Shown: in pieces, positions 17,673 through 26,290 of the stretch
Numbering within the stretch: position 1 is the stretch's first letter
Layout: each line of letters opens with the position of its first letter
Origin: JAJNBA01 sp963842295
GTDB lineage: Bacteria; Actinomycetota; UBA4738; HRBIN12
NCBI GenBank assembly: GCA_963842295.1
Contig: CAWJFY010000007.1
Span: 124,001 to 188,000, forward strand
DNA: 64,000 nucleotides
Reading direction: 5' to 3'
Made by a program: the position numbers and the translations under genes
The notes under the pieces: model-generated
Seen by the model: only the letters and a program-made list of their open reading frames with translations
What the model was told of the DNA's origin: nothing
The model's database searches: none

Positions 17673-19319
17673 TCAGGTCTCGAAGGAGCGGTACCATCGG
17701 CCGCCGTTGACCACCGTCACGGCCGACATCCCGTCGACGTCTCCTTCGAAGCGGACCCGTCGCGGCAATGCCGGGTCGTCCACCGCGAACTCGTCGTCGT
17801 CGAGTGGCACGAGCTCGCCGTTGTCTTCTTCCCCACCGATCGATGGCCACATGATCGCCAGCCGGCCCTTGCGCAGGACGATCCGGAGCACCGGGCTCCA
17901 GGGGTCGTCGTTGCGATACAGCCCTGGATGCCGGTGCCACGCCTCCGGCGGTTCCTCCGGCTCGGGTGCCACGGAGCGCTCTCCACGGAACCAGGTCCCA
18001 CCGTGGAAGGCCTCGACGACACGACCGGACTCGTCGGTCGCGAACTCGATCGGGAACCGCTCGAGTGCGGGGTGGGCGACCAGGAACGACTCGCCGGGCT
18101 CGGACAGCGGGTCGCGTTCGAGGCGCGCCGACACAGAGCCGACAGATACCGAAAGCCCGTCGTCCTCGGCACCCACCACGAGGGTGCGTCCGTCGTCGCC
18201 GACGTAGGTGCCGGTGAAGCGGCCCGTCCCGGGGATCTCTGTGGGGGCGGGCGGGGCCCAAGGCTCGGGCAGCGGCTCGCCCGCGAGACCCGCGCGCACC
18301 GCGGCGAACGCGGCGGCCACGACTCCGCGCCGGTTCCCCTCTCCGTTCTGGAGCATCACGCACGCGAGTCCTTCCTCCGGCACGGTGATCAGCAGAGCCG
18401 TGTAGCCGACCATGCCTCCTGAGTGCCCGAACCACGTGCGCCCATCGACGTCCTCGTACCAGAGCCCGTATCCGTAGAGGCCGTGATCGCCGTCGTCGAC
18501 CGCCTCGGCCATCATGCGAGCGAACCCCTCCTCCGAGAGGAGCCGGTCGCCGCGCTCGTCCGGCACGTCGCCGTGCGCGAGCAGCAGCCGGGCGTAGGCG
18601 CACATGTCCACCACGGTCGAGACGATCGAGCCGTCCGCCGTGTTGGACACGATCCGTGGGGCGGGCACGAGAGGATGCCGGAGCTGGGCCGGCCGGTCGG
18701 TCAGCATCGGCTCGTAGCCGGTCGCGTGGTCGGCCCAGATGTCGTCGGTGATCGCGGCGACCGACGCCGTCATGCCGAGGGGACCGAGGAGCCGGTCGCG
18801 GAGCAGCACGTGGATCGGCCGGCCCGTCACCGCTTCGAGCACCGCGCCGGCGACCTTGTAGCCGTCGTTCGAGTAGTGGAACCGCTCGCCGGGCGCCGAC
18901 GTGGCCGGATACGAACGGAGGAGATGCAGCGCCCCCGCGAACCCAGGGGCGTCCTCCGTCCCGGTGTGCAGGCCCGCGGTGTGCGTGAGGAGGTGGTGCA
19001 TCGTGATCGGGCCGAAGGGCTCGGGGAGGTCCAGCCACGGCAAGAGCTCGTTGACAGAGACGTGCAGATCAAGCCGTCCCGCATCGACCTCCTGCATCGC
19101 CACGATCGCGGCGAAGGACTTGGAGATGGAGCCGATCTGGAAGCGCGTCTCAGGCCTGACGGGAGCGGCCGAGGCGACGTCGGACATCCCGCGCACCGCG
19201 ACGCCCAGGATCTCCTCGCGATCGGTGATCGCCAGGGCCGCCCCGGCGGCGTGCGAGGCCATCAGATGGTGCTCGAGACTCGCTCCGACGCGATCGAAGG
19301 CTTCTTGGAGCCCCGCCAT
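17673..19319 (-). CDS. Serine beta-lactamase-like hydrolase (class C / PBP4* family)
   Basis: A 548-residue serine hydrolase of the beta-lactamase/DD-peptidase superfamily. The catalytic SxxK is S64-K67 (IGSISKSF), a YSN triad follows in ERFHYSNDGYK, and HSGGMVGY takes the place of the KTG motif, as in class C-related esterases and peptidases. Residues after about 385 form an extra C-terminal beta-rich domain. No signal peptide is visible, so it is probably cytoplasmic or exported by an unusual route. The substrate is unknown and antibiotic resistance cannot be inferred. It converges with fabF and lies 9 bp downstream of ndk. Confidence 0.85.
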   Translation of the reverse strand: MAGLQEAFDRVGASLEHHLMASHAAGAALAITDREEILGVAVRGMSDVASAAPVRPETRFQIGSISKSFAAIVAMQEVDAGRLDLHVSVNELLPWLDLPEPFGPITMHHLLTHTAGLHTGTEDAPGFAGALHLLRSYPATSAPGERFHYSNDGYKVAGAVLEAVTGRPIHVLLRDRLLGPLGMTASVAAITDDIWADHATGYEPMLTDRPAQLRHPLVPAPRIVSNTADGSIVSTVVDMCAYARLLLAHGDVPDERGDRLLSEEGFARMMAEAVDDGDHGLYGYGLWYEDVDGRTWFGHSGGMVGYTALLITVPEEGLACVMLQNGEGNRRGVVAAAFAAVRAGLAGEPLPEPWAPPAPTEIPGTGRFTGTYVGDDGRTLVVGAEDDGLSVSVGSVSARLERDPLSEPGESFLVAHPALERFPIEFATDESGRVVEAFHGGTWFRGERSVAPEPEEPPEAWHRHPGLYRNDDPWSPVLRIVLRKGRLAIMWPSIGGEEDNGELVPLDDDEFAVDDPALPRRVRFEGDVDGMSAVTVVNGGRWYRSFET

Positions 19320-19328
19320 CGCGCGCGC

Positions 19329-19736
19329 CTACTCGCCGAAGAAAAGCTTCAGCTCTCGGGCGGCGGACTCCGAAGAGTCGCTGCCGTGCACGACGTTCTC
19401 GGTGATGACAACCGCGAAGTCGCCTCGGATCGTGCCGGGTGGCGCGTCGGCCGGATCCGTCGGGCCCATCAGCTGCCGCCACACGGAGATCGCGTTCTCT
19501 CCCGTGACCTTGCCCACCACCACCGGCCCGCTGGTGATGAAGTCGACCAGTTCCTCGAAGAACGGTTTGTCGCGATGTTCGCCGTACTGCTCCTCCGCCG
19601 TGGCGCGATCGATCGTCGCCATCCGGAGCTCCTCGATGGTGAGCCCCGCCTCTTCGACCCGTCGCAGGATCTCGCCGATCAAGCCGCGACGAACGCCGTC
19701 CGGCTTGATGATGAGCAGCGTTGATTCCGTGGCCAC
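19329..19736 (-). CDS. ndk: Nucleoside diphosphate kinase
   Basis: NDK transfers the gamma phosphate between nucleoside triphosphates and diphosphates. The 135-residue protein is of normal length, with the N-terminal LLIIKPDGV motif and the phospho-histidine H117 in NVVHGSDS. It follows folC by 4 bp, the standard valS-folC-ndk order. Confidence 0.97.
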   Translation of the reverse strand: MATESTLLIIKPDGVRRGLIGEILRRVEEAGLTIEELRMATIDRATAEEQYGEHRDKPFFEELVDFITSGPVVVGKVTGENAISVWRQLMGPTDPADAPPGTIRGDFAVVITENVVHGSDSSESAARELKLFFGE

Positions 19737-19740
19737 CTGC

Positions 19741-21027
19741 TCAGGATCCTCCCAGCGCCCGTCGGGCGTCCGCGACAGTGTATAGAGAGCCCGTCACCAG
19801 GATGAGGTCGTCTCCGGTGGCCGCGTCGCGCGCCGCCGCGAGCGATTCCTCGACCGTTCCGAGGTCCGCGACGCGGCCACCCGCGGCGGCGATCCGCTCC
19901 GCGACGTGCTCCGCCGGGAAGCTTCGGACGCTCTCGTTCCGTGCCGCGTACCAGACGTCGGCGATGGGCGCGAGCGCGGCCACGACACCGTCGAGGTCCT
20001 TGTTCGACGAAGCCGCGAGCACGACGTGCAGGCGTGACCAGATGAAGGCCTCCCCGAGCGTCCTCGCGAGCGCCTCGGCGCCCGCCGGGTTGTGCGCTCC
20101 GTCCAGCACGATCATGGGCGCGCGACCGATCACCTCGAGACGCCCCGGGATGCGCAGGGCACCGATCGCCGACCGGGTGAGGTCCGGATCGAGCCGGTGT
20201 TCCAGGAAGGACTCCACGGCGACGATCGCCGCCGCCGCGTTCCGAACCGCGTGCTCACCGAACATCGGGACGAACAGCTCGTCATAGGTCGCGTGCTGGC
20301 CCTGAACACGGAACTGCTGTCCGCCCACCGCGGGCAGGCGCGCCACCACCCCCCAGTCGGGGCCCTCCAGCAGCATCGCCGCGCCCACCTCGTTCGCCCG
20401 TGTTTCGATGACCTTCAGCGCCTCCTCCGGCTGCTCCCGGACCACCACGATCTTGCCGGGCTTCACGATCCCGGCTTTCTCCGTCGCCACCTCCTGGAGG
20501 GTCGAACCGAGCTCCGGATGGTCGAGCGCGATCTCGCCGATCACCGCGACGTCACTCGTCACGAGGTTCGTCGCGTCCCACGACCCGCCCATCCCGACCT
20601 CGAAGACCGCGAGGCCCACGGGCTTGTCCGCGAACCACAGGAAGGCGAGCGCCGTGACCACTTCGAAGTAGGTCGACTCCCCGCTCGCCTGCCCGTCGAC
20701 GACTTCGAGGAACGGCTCCAGATGCACCCATTCCTCCGCGAAGTCCTCCTCCGAGATCTCCGCCCCGCAGACCGAGAGACGCTCTCTCACGGTGCGCAGA
20801 TGCGGGGACGTGAAGAGCCCGGTCGTGACTCCGTGAGCGCAGGCGATCGCAGCCGTCGCCCTCGCGATCGTGGTCTTCCCGTTCGTTCCCGTGACGTGGA
20901 TCGTCGGATAGGTGAGCTGCGGATCGTCCAGTAGCTCCGAGACCGCCCGGATCCGATCGAGACTCGGCTCGGGCATGTGCTCCGGCTGCCGCCGGTCGAG
21001 CCGAGCCACCGCTTCCTCGAACCGCAT
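19741..21027 (-). CDS. folC: Folylpolyglutamate/dihydrofolate synthase
   Basis: FolC adds glutamate to folates and, in many bacteria, to dihydropteroate. The ATG at 21027 overlaps the valS stop (TGATG) and gives 428 residues. The Mur-ligase-type P-loop TGTNGKTTIARA is near residue 46. Other family marks are the FTSPHLRTVRERLSV loop, FEVGMGGSWDATNLV, LDHPELG and the C-terminal domain motif LDGAHNPAGAEALA. It is translationally coupled with valS. Confidence 0.95.
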   Translation of the reverse strand: MRFEEAVARLDRRQPEHMPEPSLDRIRAVSELLDDPQLTYPTIHVTGTNGKTTIARATAAIACAHGVTTGLFTSPHLRTVRERLSVCGAEISEEDFAEEWVHLEPFLEVVDGQASGESTYFEVVTALAFLWFADKPVGLAVFEVGMGGSWDATNLVTSDVAVIGEIALDHPELGSTLQEVATEKAGIVKPGKIVVVREQPEEALKVIETRANEVGAAMLLEGPDWGVVARLPAVGGQQFRVQGQHATYDELFVPMFGEHAVRNAAAAIVAVESFLEHRLDPDLTRSAIGALRIPGRLEVIGRAPMIVLDGAHNPAGAEALARTLGEAFIWSRLHVVLAASSNKDLDGVVAALAPIADVWYAARNESVRSFPAEHVAERIAAAGGRVADLGTVEESLAAARDAATGDDLILVTGSLYTVADARRALGGS

Positions 21028-23702
21028 CAACCGAGCTCGGCCAGCTGTTCCCGGAGCGACGTTGCCTCGCGCTCGAGACGCTCCACCTTCATCTTCTGGG
21101 AGAGCACGACATCCTCCGGCGCCTTGTCGAGGAAACCAGGGTTGGTGAGCTTCGACCCGGCCTTCCGCAGCTCGTCCTCCGCAACATCCAGGCGCTTCCG
21201 AAGCCGAGCGCGCTCCGCCTCCACGTCGATCAGGTCGCTCACGGGGATGAGCGCGGTCTCGCCTTGCACGACGAGCTTCGCGAAGCCGGGCGTGTCGCTC
21301 TGGGGGTCGACGTAGGTGATCCGAGACGCTCCCACCAGGCGCAGGACCTCTCGCTCGAAGGCACCGACGACGACGGCCAGCGGTGGTCCCGCCCCTCGCT
21401 CGACCAGCCGGAGCTCGAGCTCCGCCTTCGAAGGGATCCCGTGGTCGCTCCGGAATCGCCGGACGGTGGTCACCAGTTCCTCGATGAAGGGCCAGAACGA
21501 CTGCGCCTCGACGCCGAGCTGGGTCTGGTGCTCCTGGAACTGCTCTGCTTCCGGCCACGGGGCTCTCACGATCGTCTCCCCGATCCCGAAGCGCTGCCAG
21601 ATCTCCTCCGTCACGAACGGCATCACCGGGTGCAGGAGGCGCAGCGTCCGTTCCAGGATCCAGGCGAGGACGTTCGCGGCGTCATCGCGAACGGCCACGT
21701 CCTCCGACCAGAGCCGCTCCTTCTCCATCTCGAGACCCCAGTCACAGAACTCAGACCAGAAGAATCGGTACGTGGCCTGCGCGGCGGGCGCGAACTCATA
21801 GCGGTCCAACGACTCGTTCACCTCGGCGACGCAGCGTTGGTGCCTCGCGAGGAGCCATCGCTGCGGCACCGTCAACCGTTCGTCGGGCGGCAGCCGTGGC
21901 TCGCCGCCCGGGAACACCTGCAGGACGAGCCGTGCGGCGTTCCAGATCTTGTTCGCGAACTTGCTGCCGCCCTCGATGGAATCGACCGCCAGCGGGATGT
22001 CCTGCTGGCCGCTCGTGGCGAGCCGCGCCAGCGAGAACCGTAGCGCGTCCGCCCCGTACCGATCGATCATCTCGATCGGGTCGATCACGTTGCCGAGCGA
22101 CTTCGACATCTTGCGGCCGTGGGCGTCCCGCACGAGCCCGTGGATCGCCACATCGCGGAACGGGATGTCGCCCGCGAGCGACATACCCGACATGATCATC
22201 CGCGCGACCCAGAGGTAGAGGATCTCGTAGCCGGTCACGAGCACCGAGTTCGGGTAGAACGCCTCGAGTTCGGGGGTCTCGTCCGGCCATCCGAGCGTCG
22301 AGAACGGCCAGAGCTGCGAGGAGAACCAGGTGTCGAGGACGTCCGGGTCCTGCTCGATCTCGGCCGAACCGCACGTCGCACAGGCATCCGGGTCCTCGAG
22401 CGCCACCGTGACGTGACCGTCGGGGCAGTACCAGGCGGGGATCCGGTGCCCCCACCAGAGCTGTCGCGAGATGTTCCAGTCGCGCAGGCCTTCCATCCAG
22501 CTCACGTAGGCCTTCCGCCAGCGCTGGGGCCAGAAGGTGATCCGCCCGTCGAGGGCCGCCTCGATCCCGGGACCCTTCAGACCGTCGACCGCCACGAACC
22601 ACTGGAGTCCCGACATCCAGGGCTCGATCTCGCTGTGACAGCGGTAGCAGTGGCCGACCGAATGCCGGTACGGACGCTCCTCGCTCACGAGCAGCCCCAG
22701 CTTCTGCAGCTCTTCCCGGACCGCGTGCCGCGCGTCGTAGCGGCCGAGCCCGTAGAACTCCTCGGCCGCGTTCTCGTTGATGCGCGCCTCGGCATCGAGG
22801 ATGTTCAGCAAAGGGAGACCCTGGCGCTGGGCGATCTCGAAGTCGTTGGGGTCGTGGGCGGGGGTGACCTTCAGCGCCCCGGTGCCGAACGCCTGATCGA
22901 CGGCCTCGTCGGCGACGATCGGGATCTCGCGCCGGTCGAATGGGTGCGCGACCGACTTCCCGACGAGGTCTCGGTAGCGTTCATCGTCAGGATGCACCGC
23001 GATCCCGGTGTCGCCCAGCATCGTCTCGAGACGGGTCGTGGCGACCTCCACATGACCGATCCCGTCGGAGAGCGGATATCGGAACGTGACGAGCTCACCG
23101 TCGACGTCTTCGTGTTCGATCTCGGAGTCGGACAGCCCGGTCTGATCCGTCGGGCACCAGTTGACGAGGCGCTCGCCGCGGTAGACGAGTCCTTGCTCGT
23201 ACCACCGGACGAACGCGACGCGGACGGCCCGTACCAGGCCCTCGTCCATGGTGAAGCGCTCACGCTCCCAGTCGAGGGAGGCGCCCATGCGCTTGAGCTG
23301 GCCGATGATCTCGCCCCCGTACCGTTCCTTCCAGGCCCAGACGCGCTCGACGAAGGCCTCGCGACCCAGCTCCCGCCGCTCGATCCCCTCCATGCGGAGC
23401 TCGCGTTCCACCACCACCTGCGTGGCGATGCCGGCGTGATCCATCCCCGGGACCCAGAGCGCCTCGAGCCCGCGCATCCGCGCGCGACGGACCAGGATGT
23501 CCTCGATCGTGCGACCGAGCGCGTGCCCGACGTGCAGGCGACCCGTCACGTTGGGAGGCGGGATCACGAGGCAGTAGGCGTGGGAAGGGTCGTCGGGCAC
23601 CTTCGCATGGAAGTACCCGCGCTCGATCCACGCATCCGCCCACCGGGGTTCCACCGCAGCCGCGTCGTAGCGGGAGAGCATCTCCGTCCCGGTTCCGGTC
23701 AT
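21027..23702 (-). CDS. valS: Valyl-tRNA synthetase
   Basis: ValS charges tRNA-Val (891 residues, normal size). It has the class I signatures HVGH (NVTGRLHVGHALGRT) and KMSKS (GRKMSKSLGN), the CP1 editing domain and the C-terminal coiled coil (VEAERARLRKRLDVAEDEL...) typical of ValS. A CxxC pair (CATCG) in the middle region suggests a structural zinc site. It heads the valS-folC-ndk unit and is divergent from the cyclic-nucleotide-binding gene. Confidence 0.97.
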   Translation of the reverse strand: MTGTGTEMLSRYDAAAVEPRWADAWIERGYFHAKVPDDPSHAYCLVIPPPNVTGRLHVGHALGRTIEDILVRRARMRGLEALWVPGMDHAGIATQVVVERELRMEGIERRELGREAFVERVWAWKERYGGEIIGQLKRMGASLDWERERFTMDEGLVRAVRVAFVRWYEQGLVYRGERLVNWCPTDQTGLSDSEIEHEDVDGELVTFRYPLSDGIGHVEVATTRLETMLGDTGIAVHPDDERYRDLVGKSVAHPFDRREIPIVADEAVDQAFGTGALKVTPAHDPNDFEIAQRQGLPLLNILDAEARINENAAEEFYGLGRYDARHAVREELQKLGLLVSEERPYRHSVGHCYRCHSEIEPWMSGLQWFVAVDGLKGPGIEAALDGRITFWPQRWRKAYVSWMEGLRDWNISRQLWWGHRIPAWYCPDGHVTVALEDPDACATCGSAEIEQDPDVLDTWFSSQLWPFSTLGWPDETPELEAFYPNSVLVTGYEILYLWVARMIMSGMSLAGDIPFRDVAIHGLVRDAHGRKMSKSLGNVIDPIEMIDRYGADALRFSLARLATSGQQDIPLAVDSIEGGSKFANKIWNAARLVLQVFPGGEPRLPPDERLTVPQRWLLARHQRCVAEVNESLDRYEFAPAAQATYRFFWSEFCDWGLEMEKERLWSEDVAVRDDAANVLAWILERTLRLLHPVMPFVTEEIWQRFGIGETIVRAPWPEAEQFQEHQTQLGVEAQSFWPFIEELVTTVRRFRSDHGIPSKAELELRLVERGAGPPLAVVVGAFEREVLRLVGASRITYVDPQSDTPGFAKLVVQGETALIPVSDLIDVEAERARLRKRLDVAEDELRKAGSKLTNPGFLDKAPEDVVLSQKMKVERLEREATSLREQLAELG

Positions 23703-23788
23703 GCGTTCGAGTGTATCGACCCCGCTTGTGGCGCCCGCGCAGAGGCGCGGCTGCTCGATCGCGCGCGACGCGCGCCCCGTGGCGCGTG

Positions 23789-23794
23789 CCTATA
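23789..23794 (+). promoter_or_regulatory. Candidate -10 box for the cyclic-nucleotide-binding gene
   Basis: TATACT stands out in GC-rich sequence 39 bases before the ATG at 23834, at the right distance for a housekeeping -10 element. No good -35 hexamer is present 16-18 bases upstream, which is common in actinobacterial promoters. Inference only. Confidence 0.35.
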
Positions 23795-23833
23795 CTCCGG
23801 CGACCGTCCGTGAAGAACCAGGGAAGGGGACCC

Positions 23834-24256
23834 ATGGCCGACGAAGGGCTGATCGACCGCCTGCGCACCGTGGCCATCTTCCGCGGCCTCGATGAGAAGG
23901 AGCTCCACCGGATCGCGGAGGTCGGGAAGCAGGTGCATTTCGAACCCGGCAAGGTGGTCGCACAACAGGATGGCGGCGCAGCGGGGTTCCACCTGATCAT
24001 GGACGGCCAGGTCTCGATCGATGTCGACGGTCACGAGCGCGCGAGACTCGGACCCGGCACGTACTTCGGCGAGATGTCATTGCTGGACGGCCTGCCCCGG
24101 TCGGCGACCGTGAAGGCGGAGGAGCCGACCACGACGTTCGCCCTCACGTCCTGGCAGTTCCTCCCGCTCCTGGACGAATACCCCTCGATCAGCCGAGCGC
24201 TCCTGGTGGAGCTCTGCGCACGGCTCCGGCGGGTCGAGCACGATCCGGTCCAGTGA
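23834..24256 (+). CDS. Single-domain cyclic nucleotide-binding (Crp-type) protein
   Basis: This 140-residue protein consists of one cNMP-binding beta-roll: RLRTVAIFRGLDEKEL, GAAGFHLIMDGQVSI, and the phosphate-binding cassette region GPGTYFGEMSLLDGLPRSATV. The C-terminal helix ends at residue 140, with no DNA-binding HTH. A GGGAAGGGG ribosome site precedes the ATG. Proteins of this shape act as sensors or partners of other proteins rather than as transcription factors. A large cyclase-type protein is encoded at 47760-51293, but a link is speculative. It converges with clpX. Confidence 0.85.
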   Translation: MADEGLIDRLRTVAIFRGLDEKELHRIAEVGKQVHFEPGKVVAQQDGGAAGFHLIMDGQVSIDVDGHERARLGPGTYFGEMSLLDGLPRSATVKAEEPTTTFALTSWQFLPLLDEYPSISRALLVELCARLRRVEHDPVQ

Positions 24257-24263
24257 GGTTGCG

Positions 24264-25544
24264 CTAGGCCGTCTTCTCCTGGCGCTCGCCGCCGCTCCGC
24301 TTCTTCGATGCCTGCTTCGAACGCGGCACGAGCGTGGGGTTCACGCCCGTCAACACGACGTCGCGATCGACCAGGCACTTCGTCACGTCCTGGCGGGACG
24401 GCAGCTCGTACATCACGTTCAGGAGTACCTCTTCCATGATGGCCCGAAGACCTCTGGCACCGGTCCCCCGCTTGATCGCCTGTTCCGAGATCGCCTTCAT
24501 CGCGTCATCGGTGAACTCGAGCTCCACCCCGTCGAACTCGAAGAACTTCATGTACTGCTTCACGAGCGCGTTCTTCGGCTGCGTGAGGATGTCGACGAGC
24601 GCCGATTCGTCCAAGCTGTTGACGCTGGTGAGGACGGGTAGCCGGCCGACGAACTCGGGGATCAGCCCGTACTTGAGCAGGTCCTCGGGCAGCACCTGCG
24701 CGAAGATCGCGCCGAGGTCCTTGTCCTGATGGCTCATGACCTCGGCGCCGAACCCCACACCCTTCCTCCCGATCCGACTCTCGATGATCGAGTCGAGGCC
24801 GGCGAACGCCCCACCGCAGATGAACAGCACGTTGGTGGTGTCGATCTGGATGAACTCCTGATGCGGGTGTTTCCGGCCGCCCTGCGGCGGCACTGAGGCG
24901 GTGGTGCCCTCCAGGATCTTCAACAGGGCCTGCTGGACGCCCTCGCCGGAAACATCACGGGTGATCGATGGGTTCTCCGACTTGCGGGCGATCTTGTCGA
25001 TCTCGTCGATGTAGATGATCCCGGTCTCTGCCTTCTTCACGTCGTAGTCGGCGGACTGGATCAGCTTCAGCAGGATGTTCTCGACGTCCTCGCCGACGTA
25101 CCCGGCCTCGGTGAGGGCGGTGGCGTCGGCGATCGCGAAGGGGACGTTCAGCATCCGAGCCAGGGTCTGCGCCAGGTAGGTCTTGCCGCAGCCCGTCGGC
25201 CCGAGGATCAGGATGTTCGACTTCTGGAGCTCGACCTCTTGGTCCTTCTCACCGACCTGGATCCGCTTGTAGTGGTTGTAGACCGCGACGGACATGACCT
25301 TCTTCGCCTGGTCCTGCCCGACGACGTACTCGTCGAGGAACGCGTAGATCTCCGCAGGCTTCGGCAGCTCGTCGAGCTTCAGCTCGGCGGTGTCGGACAG
25401 TTCCTCCTCGATGATCTCGTTGCAGAGATCGATGCACTCATCACAGATGTAGACGCCGGGCCCAGCGATGAGCTTCTTGACCTGCTTCTGGCTCTTCCCA
25501 CAGAAGGAGCACTTCAGCAGGTCCGACTCGCCGAACTTCGCCAT
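24264..25544 (-). CDS. clpX: ATP-dependent Clp protease ATP-binding subunit ClpX
   Basis: ClpX unfolds substrates and feeds them to ClpP (426 residues). It has the N-terminal zinc-binding domain (CSFC...CDECIDLC), Walker A GPTGCGKT, Walker B IIYIDEIDKI, sensor and box VII motifs, and a VGFGAE loop in the position that docks into ClpP. The lysine-rich C-terminus (SKQASKKRSGGERQEKTA) is lineage specific. It lies 101 bp downstream of clpP with a hairpin between. Confidence 0.97.
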   Translation of the reverse strand: MAKFGESDLLKCSFCGKSQKQVKKLIAGPGVYICDECIDLCNEIIEEELSDTAELKLDELPKPAEIYAFLDEYVVGQDQAKKVMSVAVYNHYKRIQVGEKDQEVELQKSNILILGPTGCGKTYLAQTLARMLNVPFAIADATALTEAGYVGEDVENILLKLIQSADYDVKKAETGIIYIDEIDKIARKSENPSITRDVSGEGVQQALLKILEGTTASVPPQGGRKHPHQEFIQIDTTNVLFICGGAFAGLDSIIESRIGRKGVGFGAEVMSHQDKDLGAIFAQVLPEDLLKYGLIPEFVGRLPVLTSVNSLDESALVDILTQPKNALVKQYMKFFEFDGVELEFTDDAMKAISEQAIKRGTGARGLRAIMEEVLLNVMYELPSRQDVTKCLVDRDVVLTGVNPTLVPRSKQASKKRSGGERQEKTA

Positions 25545-25608
25545 CCGCTCGAGTCCTTCCTCTCGTTGGCCTTCCCTGGCGGCCTTACAAGTCGTGTCTC
25601 TTCGAAGA

Positions 25609-25639
25609 CGCCACGACCGGGCCTAGCCCGGTCGTGGCG
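25609..25639 (-). terminator. Strong hairpin between clpP and clpX
   Basis: A 13-bp perfect stem (CGCCACGACCGGG with CCCGGTCGTGGCG) with a five-base loop CCTAG, in which an extra C-G pair can form. It lies 6 bp after the clpP stop on the minus strand. No T-tract follows, but the stability fits a GC-rich intrinsic terminator or an attenuator that lowers read-through from tig-clpP into clpX. Confidence 0.65.
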
Positions 25640-25645
25640 TCGATA

Positions 25646-26290
25646 CTACGCCCCCGAGACTGCCGCCGCTGTCAACTCTGCGGGCATATCGCGGCGATTC
25701 GTGAGCACCTCGTCGATGATCCCGTAGTCCTTCGCCTGCTCGGACGTCAGGATGAAGTCGCGGTCCGTGTCCTTCGTGATCTTCTCGACCGTCTGGCCCG
25801 TGTGCTCCGCGATCAGCTCGTCCAGGAGCTGCCGGTACCGCAGGATCTCGCGCGCCTGGATCTCGATGTCCACCGCCTGGCCCTGCGTCCCGCCATGAGG
25901 CTGGTGGAGCAGCACCCTCGCGTGCGGGAGCATGAAACGCTTGCCCTTCGCTCCCGCCAGCAAGAGGAACGCGGCGAACGACGCCGCCTGGCCCATGCAG
26001 ATCGTCGTCACGTCCGGCTTGATGTACTGCATCGTGTCGTACACCGCGAAGCCCGACGCGACGTCACCGCCCGGTGAGTTGATGTAGAGGTTGATGTCCT
26101 TGTCGGGGTCCTCTGACTCGAGGTGAAGCATCTGCGCCATCACGAGGTTCGCGACGGCGTCGTCGATCGGCGTGCCGAGGAAGATGATCCGCTCCTTCAG
26201 CAGGCGCGAGTAGATGTCGAACGAGCGCTCGCCGCGGCTGGTCTGCTCGACCACCATCGGGACGAGGTAGCTGTTGGGAGTGTCCATCAT
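25646..26290 (-). CDS. clpP: ATP-dependent Clp protease proteolytic subunit
   Basis: ClpP is the serine peptidase barrel (214 residues). The catalytic serine is S104 in CMGQAASFA and the histidine is H129 in ARVLLHQPHGG; the aspartate follows near 178. NSPGGDVASG forms the oxyanion/strand region. The ATG at 26290 overlaps the trigger factor stop (ATGA). Only one clpP is in this window; actinobacteria often have two in tandem, so a second may be elsewhere. Confidence 0.96.
   Translation of the reverse strand: MMDTPNSYLVPMVVEQTSRGERSFDIYSRLLKERIIFLGTPIDDAVANLVMAQMLHLESEDPDKDINLYINSPGGDVASGFAVYDTMQYIKPDVTTICMGQAASFAAFLLLAGAKGKRFMLPHARVLLHQPHGGTQGQAVDIEIQAREILRYRQLLDELIAEHTGQTVEKITKDTDRDFILTSEQAKDYGIIDEVLTNRRDMPAELTAAAVSGA

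Noticed and set aside
16070..19038. A 1005-codon minus-strand frame over acpP, fabF and the beta-lactamase-like gene
   Set aside because: It is antisense or out of frame to clearly real genes and has no recognisable domain.
17673..19319. Antibiotic-resistance beta-lactamase
   Set aside because: The SxxK and YSN motifs only show the superfamily. HSGG replaces KTG, there is no signal peptide and the enzyme has an extra C-terminal domain, so a resistance role is not supported.
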